This document shows positions 35,695 through 45,300 of a stretch of 64,000 nucleotides of DNA, in pieces. A model generated the notes under the pieces. It had not been told where the DNA came from. It did not search any database and saw only the letters and a list, made by a program, of their open reading frames with translations. The translations under genes were made by a program, and so were the position numbers. Position 1 is the first letter of the stretch, and the number at the start of each line of letters is the position of its first letter. Source of the stretch: Bacteroides luti (GTDB taxonomy: Bacteria; Bacteroidota; Bacteroidia; Bacteroidales; Bacteroidaceae); contig NZ_FQTV01000003.1 of assembly GCF_900128905.1 (NCBI RefSeq), forward strand, positions 1 to 64,000. Direction: 5' to 3'.

Positions 35695-37074
35695 ATGAAA
35701 ACAACTACTCTTTGCAAATACACCTTATTCGTATTCAGCCTGTTTCTTAATTGGGGAATCAGGGCTCAGGAAGTTCAGCTTACTCTAAACACTACCGGTG
35801 GTGCTCTGAGTTATTATCTGGGAAATCAGAAAGATGTTGTAACAGATTTAACTCTGATAGGTTCATTTAATGGATGGGATATTAGCACATTACACGAAAT
35901 GGCCAAATTAACAAAACTAAATATTGCACAAGCGAAACCGGTAGAAGGAGGATTCTTCTATTTCGGCAGAAACATCTATGTAGAAAACAACAAGATCCCT
36001 CCTTGTATGTTTTATAGTATGAGTGGTTTAACCTCTTTAGTGCTTCCTACAACTATTACTGCTATCGGAAACCAAGCGTTTCAGGACTGCCAAGGGCTCA
36101 CTAGTATCACCATTCCAAGTGGTGTAACTCAGATTGACACCTTGGCATTCGCCTATTGCACCGGACTAAAATCCATAACTACGGTTGGCAACATTACCGA
36201 AATCTGCAATCATGCATTTCTTGAATGTTCTTCACTCACCTCATTTACCATTCCAGCCAGTGTAACCAAATTGGGAAAGAGTCCATTTTCGGGCTGTACC
36301 GGATTAAGAGAATTCATTGTCGACAGTGCAAATCCCATAGTCTGCGATATTGACGGAGTACTTTTCAGCAAAGATCAATCTACAATATTGGCTTATCCCA
36401 ATGCTAAATCGGCTTCATACACCATGCCAGAGTCTACTACCAGAATAGAAGACTATGCTTTTGAATGGTGCGAAGATTTAGGATCTGTAGTTATTAATAA
36501 TAATGTAAACTCACTAGGTGAAGGTGCATTTTATGGCTGTAAAGGGTTAGTCTCAGCTACACTTAGTAATAAAACACCTTCTATCAAAGCAAACACCTTT
36601 TATAATTGCAAAAGCCTCAATACAATTTCTATTCCGGCCAGTGTCGCCTCTGTTGGTTCCGGAGCATTCGGTTTATGCTCAGGATTAACAAGCATACACA
36701 GTTACCGAACCACTGCGCCATCTGCCACAACAACCACTTTCACCTCTGTAAATACAAGTACATGCATTGTATATGTTCCAAAAGGAAGCTATTCCAGCTA
36801 TAAATCGGCAACAGGATGGAGTGCTTTTAAATATATAAATGAAGAAGGAACTTCTGTACCACAGCTCGAAGCTAATTCCATAAAGGTTTACACTGTGCAG
36901 GGAGGTATCATTGTTGAAGGTACCAACATTGGTGATATCATCTCCGTTTATGATGTAACCGGAGCTCTTGTTCAAAGTATCAGGGTAACAGATGAAACGA
37001 CCATCATATATGTTCCTGCAAACCATATCTATCTAATTATGGTCACTGGAAAAGTATTCAAGGTAGCATTATAA
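35695..37074 (+). CDS. BspA-like leucine-rich-repeat secreted protein
   Basis: A 459-residue secreted protein. A signal peptide runs to about residue 24 (GIRAQ). About ten repeats of the LRR_5/BspA type follow between residues ~90 and 370, with the pattern IGNQAFQDCQGLTSITIPSG repeated in variant form. Each repeat places a cysteine or hydrophobic residue at the turn (AFxxCxxLxxxxIP). The last ~75 residues (from about VYTVQGGIIVEG to the end) form a beta-sandwich-like C-terminal module, resembling the C-terminal domains of secreted Bacteroidota proteins, possibly a sorting domain. Such proteins mediate adhesion or protein binding at the cell surface. It stands alone between two GH16 genes and is bounded by terminators on both sides. 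The function here is unknown. Confidence 0.82.
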   Translation: MKTTTLCKYTLFVFSLFLNWGIRAQEVQLTLNTTGGALSYYLGNQKDVVTDLTLIGSFNGWDISTLHEMAKLTKLNIAQAKPVEGGFFYFGRNIYVENNKIPPCMFYSMSGLTSLVLPTTITAIGNQAFQDCQGLTSITIPSGVTQIDTLAFAYCTGLKSITTVGNITEICNHAFLECSSLTSFTIPASVTKLGKSPFSGCTGLREFIVDSANPIVCDIDGVLFSKDQSTILAYPNAKSASYTMPESTTRIEDYAFEWCEDLGSVVINNNVNSLGEGAFYGCKGLVSATLSNKTPSIKANTFYNCKSLNTISIPASVASVGSGAFGLCSGLTSIHSYRTTAPSATTTTFTSVNTSTCIVYVPKGSYSSYKSATGWSAFKYINEEGTSVPQLEANSIKVYTVQGGIIVEGTNIGDIISVYDVTGALVQSIRVTDETTIIYVPANHIYLIMVTGKVFKVAL

Positions 37075-37092
37075 ATATTAATATATCCACAT

Positions 37093-37135
37093 AAAAATGG
37101 CAACAGATAAACCCATTCATTCTGTTGCCATTTTT
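37093..37135. terminator. bidirectional hairpin terminator
   Basis: The arms 37093-37107 and 37121-37135 are exact reverse complements (AAAAATGGCAACAGA and its partner) with a 13-base loop. Flanking A and T runs allow termination in both directions, which suits the convergent LRR gene and GH16 copy B. Confidence 0.8.
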
Positions 37136-37157
37136 TTGTTTCTCCTGCACATTTAGC

Positions 37158-37955
37158 CTATTGTGTAACCTTCACCCAGTCAATCATCATATATCCCGGT
37201 AATTCAGAGTCATTTACTCCTGTAAGACTTACAGGAAAAGTAATCAGAATATAAAACGGTTTATTAAAAGGCCATTGTCCCATAACCTTTTCATTGGCAA
37301 GATGCATATTCGGATAAGTCATGGTATTTATACCGTTAACGGAAAAAACAATTTTTTCACTAGTCCAGTCAATGGCATACACATTAAACTCATTCACATT
37401 ATATTTAACCGTTGTCTTATTTACAGGATCATATTGTTTCAGCTTTAGCGTGTAGTTATTCCATACAGTATGATAAACAAAATCATCATTGTTATACTGT
37501 TCAGCTAAATCTATTTCGCCATTTATGGGTTGGCCTGTTGTATTTAATATCCACAAGGAAGGAGATCCACCTTCAAATGTTTTAAATTTTGCTCTAATTT
37601 CTAATTTTCCGTAAGTAAATTTAAAAAGATCCTGCGTGGTTAAGCCTCCCGTTCTATAAACATTTCCAACCTTTTCAGCCTTCAATACCAGCACCCCATC
37701 TTTTACGTATGCCTGATCATAGCTTTCAGAAAACCAGTTGCCCCATCCATCATCTTTCAGCCGATAATAAAACCGCCATTTGTTTTTATCAGGGATTCCA
37801 TTCTTGTCAAAATTATCTTCAAAAATGATACTAGAAGTAACACTCTTATTGGGAATCTGTTTTGTATATTCAATACTTATAGCATCATCCCTGCAATCAT
37901 TATTGCTAAGACCCGCAAAAAGTATCAAAAGCAGCGTTTTAAAATTAGTTCTCAT
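37158..37955 (-). CDS. GH16-family glycoside hydrolase, copy B
   Basis: A 265-residue paralogue of the GH16 at 34633-35484, in opposite orientation. I place the start at 37955 (MRTNFKTLLL), which matches copy A; a further in-frame ATG at 38006 would add a 17-residue leader. Catalytic residues are Glu147, Asp149 and Glu152 in NGEIDLAEQY. Core segments DQAYVKDG, YGKLEIRAKFKTFEGG and GYMMIDWVKV are almost identical to copy A. The lipobox region is weak (SNNDC, Cys21), since the residue before the cysteine is aspartate rather than a small residue, so lipidation is uncertain. The Ser/Thr-rich linker of copy A is mostly missing. It probably acts on the same or a closely related beta-glucan. Confidence 0.85.
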   Translation of the reverse strand: MRTNFKTLLLILFAGLSNNDCRDDAISIEYTKQIPNKSVTSSIIFEDNFDKNGIPDKNKWRFYYRLKDDGWGNWFSESYDQAYVKDGVLVLKAEKVGNVYRTGGLTTQDLFKFTYGKLEIRAKFKTFEGGSPSLWILNTTGQPINGEIDLAEQYNNDDFVYHTVWNNYTLKLKQYDPVNKTTVKYNVNEFNVYAIDWTSEKIVFSVNGINTMTYPNMHLANEKVMGQWPFNKPFYILITFPVSLTGVNDSELPGYMMIDWVKVTQ

Positions 37956-38064
37956 AAAATTACAGTTTAAGTAGAATACCTTATTTATTAAACAAATACA
38001 GATCATGTTTTGTTATTAATTTATTATTTATAGTATAAAACTCCTAACCAAAAACAGAAAACAA

Positions 38065-39162
38065 ATGGAACACCGGTTAGAATATATTGATCTGGCAAAA
38101 GGGTTTTGCATATTACTGGTAATCTTAGGTCACACCTTTGGTCCGTTGAACAATACCGAAATAAATACCATGTTGGGGTCTTTCAGAATGCCATTATACT
38201 TTTTTTTATCTGGTCTATTTTTTAAGAGATATGCCGGATTAATTAATTTTATTCTAAGAAAAGTCAATAAGTTAGTTATTCCATTCTTTTTTTTCACTAT
38301 AACAGCCTATATCCTCTATGTAGCAGGCTGGTTTATAAAAGGTCGCTTCGATCTTATTTCAGAACTTCTAAAAGATATAACAGTCAATTTTCGAGAAGAG
38401 TTTGTCTATCTTAATCCTCCATTATGGTTTCTGATGACATTGTTTAACACCTCTCTGATTTTCTACTTGCTCATCATTATTTCTGATAAGCTGGATATAA
38501 AGAATAAAAGTGCAAGAAATGTAGTAATGGCAGTAATCTGTTTCACAGTAGGGATCTGTGGTTTTGAGCTAGGAATCTATCACATCAACTTACCTTTGTG
38601 GATCGACACAAGTCTTACAGCAATACCTTTCTATTTTTTAGGTTATTTTTTTAAGGAAGAGACTGATTTTCTGATCCCAAACAAATCAGATCGTCTTATT
38701 CCTGTTTTTCTGGTTTTGCTAGCCGGGCTGGTTTATTTCCTGGCTCAAAAAATTGAATTGGTTACTAACACTTATCAAGGAGATTTTATTTCGTTTTATG
38801 CAACAGCTATCAGCGGAACATTATTTGTTTTACTCATGGCCAAGCTTATCAATAGAAAGGTTCCAGTTATCTCTTTCCTTGGTCGGTACAGCATTATTGT
38901 ACTTGGTACACATTGGTTTATATTGCTAATTCTAAATAGATTTCTTTCTTTTATATCAAATGGTTGGTTGTTAACTTCCGTCTTGGTTGTTCTTGTGGCT
39001 TTTATTGAGATTCCTGTAGTTCTTTTCCTTATTCGCTATTTCCCTCAGTTTGTTTGTCAGAAAGATCTTATTAAGGTCGATTTGTTTAAACCAGCAAACG
39101 AAATTCTTCCATTTCCTGAAAAACAATTAATTTCTTCCAATAACAAGCAGAAAAATAAATAA
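38065..39162 (+). CDS. membrane acyltransferase family 3 protein (OafA/fucose-4-O-acetylase-like)
   Basis: A 365-residue membrane protein with about ten hydrophobic segments. The start RLEYIDLAKGFCILLVILGHTF carries the family aspartate and histidine of the acyltransferase 3 superfamily. SFRMPLYFFLSGLFFKRY is the typical second landmark (R-x-P-L-F/Y-F-F-x-S-G). Such enzymes add acetyl or other acyl groups to exported sugars on the periplasmic side. The gene is alone on the plus strand; a hydrophilic tail ends it. Its neighbours to the right are nucleotide-sugar genes on the other strand, so it may decorate the surface glycan, though it is not in the same operon. Confidence 0.86.
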   Translation: MEHRLEYIDLAKGFCILLVILGHTFGPLNNTEINTMLGSFRMPLYFFLSGLFFKRYAGLINFILRKVNKLVIPFFFFTITAYILYVAGWFIKGRFDLISELLKDITVNFREEFVYLNPPLWFLMTLFNTSLIFYLLIIISDKLDIKNKSARNVVMAVICFTVGICGFELGIYHINLPLWIDTSLTAIPFYFLGYFFKEETDFLIPNKSDRLIPVFLVLLAGLVYFLAQKIELVTNTYQGDFISFYATAISGTLFVLLMAKLINRKVPVISFLGRYSIIVLGTHWFILLILNRFLSFISNGWLLTSVLVVLVAFIEIPVVLFLIRYFPQFVCQKDLIKVDLFKPANEILPFPEKQLISSNNKQKNK

Positions 39163-39181
39163 AAACTCAAAAGAAGCCCGA

Positions 39182-40990
39182 TTAAAGTAATTTCAAAGCT
39201 CGAAGCAGCCTGTCATTATCCGATATATTTTTAACAGCAATCCGAATATAATTTGTACCTGAGAAGGCAGATTTAGTTCCACAATCCTTTATAAGAATAT
39301 TAAATCTGCTTAGTAAAACATTAGCTAATTCCTTTGATGTAAACGAAGATACCACCTCACACATAAAGAAATTAGCCTGAGAGGGAATTATTCTAAGAAA
39401 AGGAATAGTCTGCAATTCATTAAAAAAACGTCTTCTTTCTATCAGGAACTTTTCACATCCCATTTTATAGTCATCTTCATATTTTGTAAAAATCTGAAGA
39501 TAAAACTCAGCAAATGAGTTTATATTCCATATAGAAACATCTTTTTTCATCCAATCAATCAATGTCTTACAGGCAGTAACAAGAACGCCAATACGCAAGC
39601 CGGGAACCCCATAAGATTTAGAGATACTTTTCACTACAATCAAATTTGGATATGCTTCGAGAATACCATTATTCAAAAGAGTATTGTTCAAATAATCATC
39701 ACTAAAATCCACGAATGATTCATCTACTATCAAGGTTATATTTTCCTCACTAGCCCAATTAGCTAGTAACAGTACATTTTCCATGGAGATATAATTACCC
39801 GACGGATTATCCGGGTTAATGAGTAAAAGTGACGATAGTTCTTTTCCTGTAAAAAATTCGATCAAATCATCTGCCGAATAAGAAAAGTCTGGATTCTGAG
39901 GAATAAATTGCACAATTCTCTCCTTCACAATCCGATTGGAATATTCTTCAAAAGTAGGGCAAGTAATACCAATATAACCTTCCAACCTCTCCATCAAGCT
40001 TTTTATAAGTTCAGCAGCTCCATTTCCCACAACTACATATTCCTGTTTCACCCCAAAATATTTTCCTGCCACCAAGGTATTAACAAACATTCCCGATGGG
40101 TATTCAGTAAGCAACGTATCAAAGTTAGCCCTCAATTCATCCTTCATTCGCTGAGAAGGGAAATAAGGATTTACCAAGTAACAGAAATCAATCAGTTTAG
40201 GAAAACGCCAGTAGCCTCCATACCTTTTCTGATACATCTGCAATTTTGTCTCCTCCGCAAATATTGTCTCAGCAATATCCAGATCCTGCACATCATCAAT
40301 TTCGTACCATTTCTCATCAGTCAGCGGAAGTGCTTTTAATCCAGTCCTGTCAAGCAATGTTATTACCCGTAGCACCTGTTCGTAATATTCATTATTACCT
40401 AGTGCTTTGCTATATGCTTCCAGAAACGGAACATAATAACTTCTGGAAAACTCCTTGCTGAATTTGTATATATTTACAGTTTTGTAATAAGAATCTACTT
40501 CATTATAATTGAAAGCTTTCTTGGGTATAAAGTTCACAATGTTACAATCGTTATCTATTTGCACCATTGTACCATCCATCCACGTCTCGTATTTGGCCAC
40601 AAGAGCAAGGTTAGGATGAGGATTTTCAATAATCATCTGGAAAAGACTATCATCAAATATAAGGTCCGACTCAATCAGCAGAGTATCATCTTCCTGCAAT
40701 TGTTTTTTAGCCAATGCCAGCGAGTAGATATTATTTGTTTTTTCATAAACCGGATTGTGAACATACTCAATCTTCACTTCACTGCTATATCTGTCACCTA
40801 TAAAATCAATCAGCTTCTGTCCTTCATATCCTACAACAATCACGACCCTCTTCAGATGCAGTTTGGCCAGTTGTGAAAGTACCCTGTCTATAAGAGTAAC
40901 TTCATTGACCTTAACCATACACTTCGTATTATTCCTGGTAAGTTCACCCAAACGCTTACCCATTCCTGCTGCCAGAATTATTGCTTGCAT
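39182..40990 (-). CDS. nucleotidyltransferase-PLP aminotransferase fusion
   Basis: A 602-residue two-domain protein. Residues 1-~245 are a nucleotidyltransferase: signature ILAAGMGKRL (5-14), the ESDLIFDD metal-site region and WYEIDDVQDLDIAE near the end, closest in look to LicC-type phosphocholine cytidylyltransferases. Residues ~260-602 are a class I/II (HisC/CobD-like) PLP enzyme with NPDNPSG (392-398), DESFVDF (423-429) and the Schiff-base lysine in SISKSYGVPGLRIG (Lys458). The fusion suggests one unit that makes and activates a small amino-containing phosphate or phosphonate headgroup as a CMP derivative. That reading is an inference; known fusions for phosphonate activation use another transaminase class. 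It is 39 bases downstream of a sugar epimerase gene and probably shares its transcript. Confidence 0.82.
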   Translation of the reverse strand: MQAIILAAGMGKRLGELTRNNTKCMVKVNEVTLIDRVLSQLAKLHLKRVVIVVGYEGQKLIDFIGDRYSSEVKIEYVHNPVYEKTNNIYSLALAKKQLQEDDTLLIESDLIFDDSLFQMIIENPHPNLALVAKYETWMDGTMVQIDNDCNIVNFIPKKAFNYNEVDSYYKTVNIYKFSKEFSRSYYVPFLEAYSKALGNNEYYEQVLRVITLLDRTGLKALPLTDEKWYEIDDVQDLDIAETIFAEETKLQMYQKRYGGYWRFPKLIDFCYLVNPYFPSQRMKDELRANFDTLLTEYPSGMFVNTLVAGKYFGVKQEYVVVGNGAAELIKSLMERLEGYIGITCPTFEEYSNRIVKERIVQFIPQNPDFSYSADDLIEFFTGKELSSLLLINPDNPSGNYISMENVLLLANWASEENITLIVDESFVDFSDDYLNNTLLNNGILEAYPNLIVVKSISKSYGVPGLRIGVLVTACKTLIDWMKKDVSIWNINSFAEFYLQIFTKYEDDYKMGCEKFLIERRRFFNELQTIPFLRIIPSQANFFMCEVVSSFTSKELANVLLSRFNILIKDCGTKSAFSGTNYIRIAVKNISDNDRLLRALKLL

Positions 40991-41029
40991 ATTATTAGAT
41001 TTAAGGTTCCCTGTTAATAACTAAGCTAA

Positions 41030-42025
41030 TTATTCCGTTAGGAAAATAACATCATCAACCGTACGTTTCTCAAGAAATTCATAATTTAGCGTACGAGCAA
41101 GTCCTTCGCTCAATGTATAGAGAGGCACATATCCGGTTGTCATTGCTTTCGACGAATCATATAGTGTATTTGCACAAAACTTCTTCACACGAATACTGCT
41201 GATTGCTAGTTTCTTTCCTGTAATTGAAGCTAGAAAATCAAAACAATATCCGCCTAATAGCCCCATCCAGTATGGAAAATGTTTAGATGGAATATGTTTC
41301 CCCATTACCCTACTAACATGAGCTACCAAGTCATTCATCGTAACTTCTGGTTTATCTATATAATTATAAACGTCATAACCTAAAGACTTATTGCAGATCA
41401 GATAGCGAATAAAATTAACAACATTACCCACATAAGCCATAGATTTTTTGTTTTTTCCATTTCCAACCATCAGGAATCTACCGCTGGATATCTGTTTCAG
41501 TAAGCAAAAAACATTTCCCCTGTTACGTTCACCAAATATCACTGTAGGCCTTAGAATATTCACATTACATTCGGAATGTTTGGCATACCACTCCTGCAAC
41601 AATAATTCCGCCATCCATTTTGATTTGCCATAATCATTGAATGGATCAATCGGACATTCTTCGTTAGGGTTATCTTTATTTAATCCATATACTGCAACCG
41701 AACTTGTGAATACGATATGCTTTACACCATTCAGGTCCATAGCAGCAAGTACATTCGCCATACCCTGTACATTTACGTCATAATATAATGTTCTCGGAAA
41801 AACATCATCTCTGTGCTCGGCTGCAAGTAAAACAACCAAATCAGTACCTTTCAGCAAATTATTTATAGCTTCCTGATCAAGTACATTTGCTATTGTTGTT
41901 ATCTCCGGGAAAAATGGGCTTTGTTGTTTATCAATATTAATCAATTGATGAATAGTATGATCTTTTAATGTCTCAATAAGACGTGTTCCAACAAAACCAG
42001 ATCCGCCTATTACTGCTATTTTCAT
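41030..42025 (-). CDS. NAD-dependent epimerase/dehydratase family protein
   Basis: A 331-residue extended short-chain dehydrogenase. The nucleotide-binding loop is GGSGFVGTRL (8-17), the catalytic tyrosine and lysine lie in NDYGKSKW, and the serine region is FTSSVAVYG. ILRPTVIFGERNRGNV is the substrate-side landmark of the nucleotide-sugar epimerase branch. It probably epimerises, dehydrates or reduces a UDP- or other nucleotide sugar. It comes just before the nucleotidyltransferase-aminotransferase gene in transcription order and is separate from the 20-kb operon. Which sugar it acts on cannot be told. Confidence 0.84.
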   Translation of the reverse strand: MKIAVIGGSGFVGTRLIETLKDHTIHQLINIDKQQSPFFPEITTIANVLDQEAINNLLKGTDLVVLLAAEHRDDVFPRTLYYDVNVQGMANVLAAMDLNGVKHIVFTSSVAVYGLNKDNPNEECPIDPFNDYGKSKWMAELLLQEWYAKHSECNVNILRPTVIFGERNRGNVFCLLKQISSGRFLMVGNGKNKKSMAYVGNVVNFIRYLICNKSLGYDVYNYIDKPEVTMNDLVAHVSRVMGKHIPSKHFPYWMGLLGGYCFDFLASITGKKLAISSIRVKKFCANTLYDSSKAMTTGYVPLYTLSEGLARTLNYEFLEKRTVDDVIFLTE

Positions 42026-42387
42026 AATTAATGTTTATTTTGTTAAGGAGCAGCTCCATAACTTATAAACACAAAAAACCGAAATAGGTTTTTCGTTATT
42101 GATATTTTAAGATTTCTTTTATTTATATATATTTTTATTCGTGTTTTTTCGCATTCTAACGCCGCTCATTTTTCTTTTTTAATCATTTTTCTATTAAAAT
42201 CAAGCAACATCCTCTACAAAATTTCTTTCGGTTCTTTCTGAACGGAAATGTTATTAAATCACTAACTATACTTTCTACTATTTTGTACACAAGGATTTAG
42301 AAATCTAGAATGCAGCCTCAGTGATTAGAAAAAAAATAAAATTCAATCGTTGTATACAAGATTTATTTCTGCACAGATAATTTATAG
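42026..42387. other. 362-base intergenic region between the epimerase and HTCS genes
   Basis: Both flanking genes read leftwards, so this holds the 3' end of the HTCS transcript and the epimerase promoter. I see a short palindrome GGAGCAGCTCC (42047-42057) and a small hairpin (42073-42080 with 42087-42093) in the epimerase leader. A near-repeat of TTGTACACAAG occurs at 42283-42293 and 42350-42360 just beyond the HTCS stop. No strong terminator or promoter match stands out. Confidence 0.4.
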
Positions 42388-45300
42388 TTAATTTATCCCT
42401 TTGTACTCACTGGGCACTATTCCAAAATGTTTCTTAAACGTTACGGAAAAGTGAGACAACGTAGTAAAACCAGTCATATCAGCAATCTCTGATATAGTAT
42501 ATTTCCCTTCAGAAATCAGTTCTGCAGCACGGTTTAATTTGTATTTTTTAAAGAAAACACCAGGGTTTTCACCAGTCAGTCCCTTTATTTTATAGTACAA
42601 TTTGGTGCGAGATATCTTTAACCGTGCTGTCATATGGACTATATCTAATTCAGTATTAGAGAGTTCAGATTCCATTAAATGGTAAAGATCGGTCATAAAT
42701 GCGTTATCCTGAGGAGATAGAACATTCTTTGAAATATTGTTTGTCTGAGTAGTACTTCCCAGTATATTACGTATTTTTTCCCTGTTTTTAAGTTGTGATT
42801 TGATAAGTGCCAGCAAATAGTTCGGATCAAAAGGCTTGGTTACATAAGCATCAGCACCAATATCCAGACCTTCAACCTGATTTTCAACAGTTGTCTTAGC
42901 CGTTACCAGAATAACTGGAATATGGCATAACAACAAATCTTCTTTTATTTGGCGACAAAGCTGATATCCATCAACACCAGGCATAACAACATCACTTAAT
43001 ATCAAATCCGGCACTTCTTCATTTATGGCTTCTAACGCACTATTAGCATCAAAACGACAAATAACATTATAGTAAGACGATAACATCGCTTTTAAATAAT
43101 ATGCCACTTCAGTATCATCATCAACTACCAATAAAGTCTGTTGTTTACCTGTCGAATTTAAATTCTCCACCTGTTTATATGGCTTTTTGTCCGATAAAGG
43201 AAATACGTCTTCTTGTGTCCCTTGTTCCACAGATCGTTCCTCTTCAGTGTAGGAGATCTCATTTATCGGAAGAATGAGGGTAAATATGGCACCATTGCCA
43301 ACTTTACGATTACTAGCCTTAAGATAGCCATGGTGTAGTTCCGCAAGACTACGTGCATAATAAAGACCAATACCTGTTCCCCAGTTATAGGTTCCTTCCG
43401 ATTGATCCTCCACTTGATAATATTTAATAAAAATCTTCTCCATTTGATTTTCGGGAATACCTTTACCCGTATCGGTCACCGTTACCTTAATATATTGTAT
43501 ATCTACATCTTTATCTGTAAGCGAAAATTGTTTTAAGGCATCATCTCTGGTTATAACATCGAAATCTATATCAATTTTTCCACCTATAGGCGTAAATTTG
43601 AGTGCATTGGACAATAAGTTTCCCATAATCTTATCTACTTTATCTTCGTCTAACCAAAGAATAAACGAATCTTCCAAACCAAATGTGCTTAATGTAATAT
43701 TCTTGTTTTGCGCATTTACTTTAAAAACATCTGTCAATTGTTGCAAAATAGAAATAACATCCATTCGCTTTACTTTCAATCGTAATGTATCGTTTTCAAG
43801 TTTATTAAAGTCCATTAACTGGTTTACAAGTTTCAACATTCTGTCCACGCTGCGTTGCACTATATAAAGTAACTTTTTATTTTCTCCTTTTATTTCGGGA
43901 CTATCGCACATTTGTGCAACAGGTCCTGAAATCATAGTCAACGGAGTACGAAATTCGTGAGAAATATTGGAAAAAAAACTCATATTCATTTTATTCACGC
44001 GTTGCTCCTGAGCTTTTTCCTGTTCTGCACGCAAAGCTGCTTCCTTTTCCGTTTTAATGCGCAGATAAGCACTGAAAAGTAAATAAATAACACCTGCTAT
44101 CACAATAAAATAGATACAATACGCCCACCATGTTGCCCATGGTGCCGGTGATACAATAATCTGTAGAGAGTTTTCGGCTTCTACTATGGTCTTATCATTA
44201 TTTGTAATCTTTACTTTAAATGTAAATGTTCCTACCGGTAGATTAGCATAATATGCCTCACGATTATTACCTGCATCAATCCAATATTTATCAAAACCTT
44301 CTAATTTGTAACAGTAATGTACTCGTTCATATTCGCAATAATCAAGTGCAGCAAATGATATACTAAAACTATTCTGGTCATGATCCAAATGAATATCCGG
44401 CTTGTAAGACAAATGCTTGTCAATACAAGACTCATTTTGCGGACGTATCAACTTATTGTGAATCTTTAAATCTTCGAATAATAGAGGTATATTCCGTTTA
44501 AATGTCACATCTATGGGATCGAAAACTGTCAACCCATGTGTACCACCAAATACCAGAGCACCATTAGGAAGCCGGCACGAAGTCCGCTCGTAAAACTGAT
44601 TGCCGCCAATACCGTCCGCTGCATAATAACTGGTAAATTTACCTACTGTTCTGTCATACTTATATAAGCCATATTGCGTACTTACCCAAATATTTCCTTG
44701 TCTATCTTCCTCAATACTACTAATATCTGTACATGAAATGCCTGATATCGGATACATTCTTTTGGTGGAGGGAGAATAACGCATCAGTCCATTGCTCACA
44801 GTGCCTATCCATATATCGCCATTCGTATCTTCGTAAAGTTTAGTCGGAATAAATACAGAGCGAGGGATACAACTCTTTATATCTTCTTTCGATATTTTAA
44901 GTTCTTTAGGTTTCCAGGTATTTGGGTCAACCAACTGCATTGAATTGTTGAAAGCAGCAAATAAGATCTCACCTGTACTCAATGGAAGCATACCCGGAAT
45001 AAATATGAACCCCTTATTATAGAGTTGAATTGGTTTGAATTTTGTTTCTCTTTGTCGTAAGGCATAAACAAATTGACTGGCTGTGCTTACCCAAATAGTA
45101 TTGTTACGATCCTGAGTAATACACATAGGGAAAAGAATGGGATAAGTAGCTTCAACCTGCAACATGCCGTTCTTATATCGGCATCGCATCACTTTATTAG
45201 AAGAAACAACCATCCATATTGCATTACTTTCATCTACAAAGAGATAACTGACATCATGATTTTCCTGGTTATCCTGCGGAAGAATTTTCTGCATATTAAT

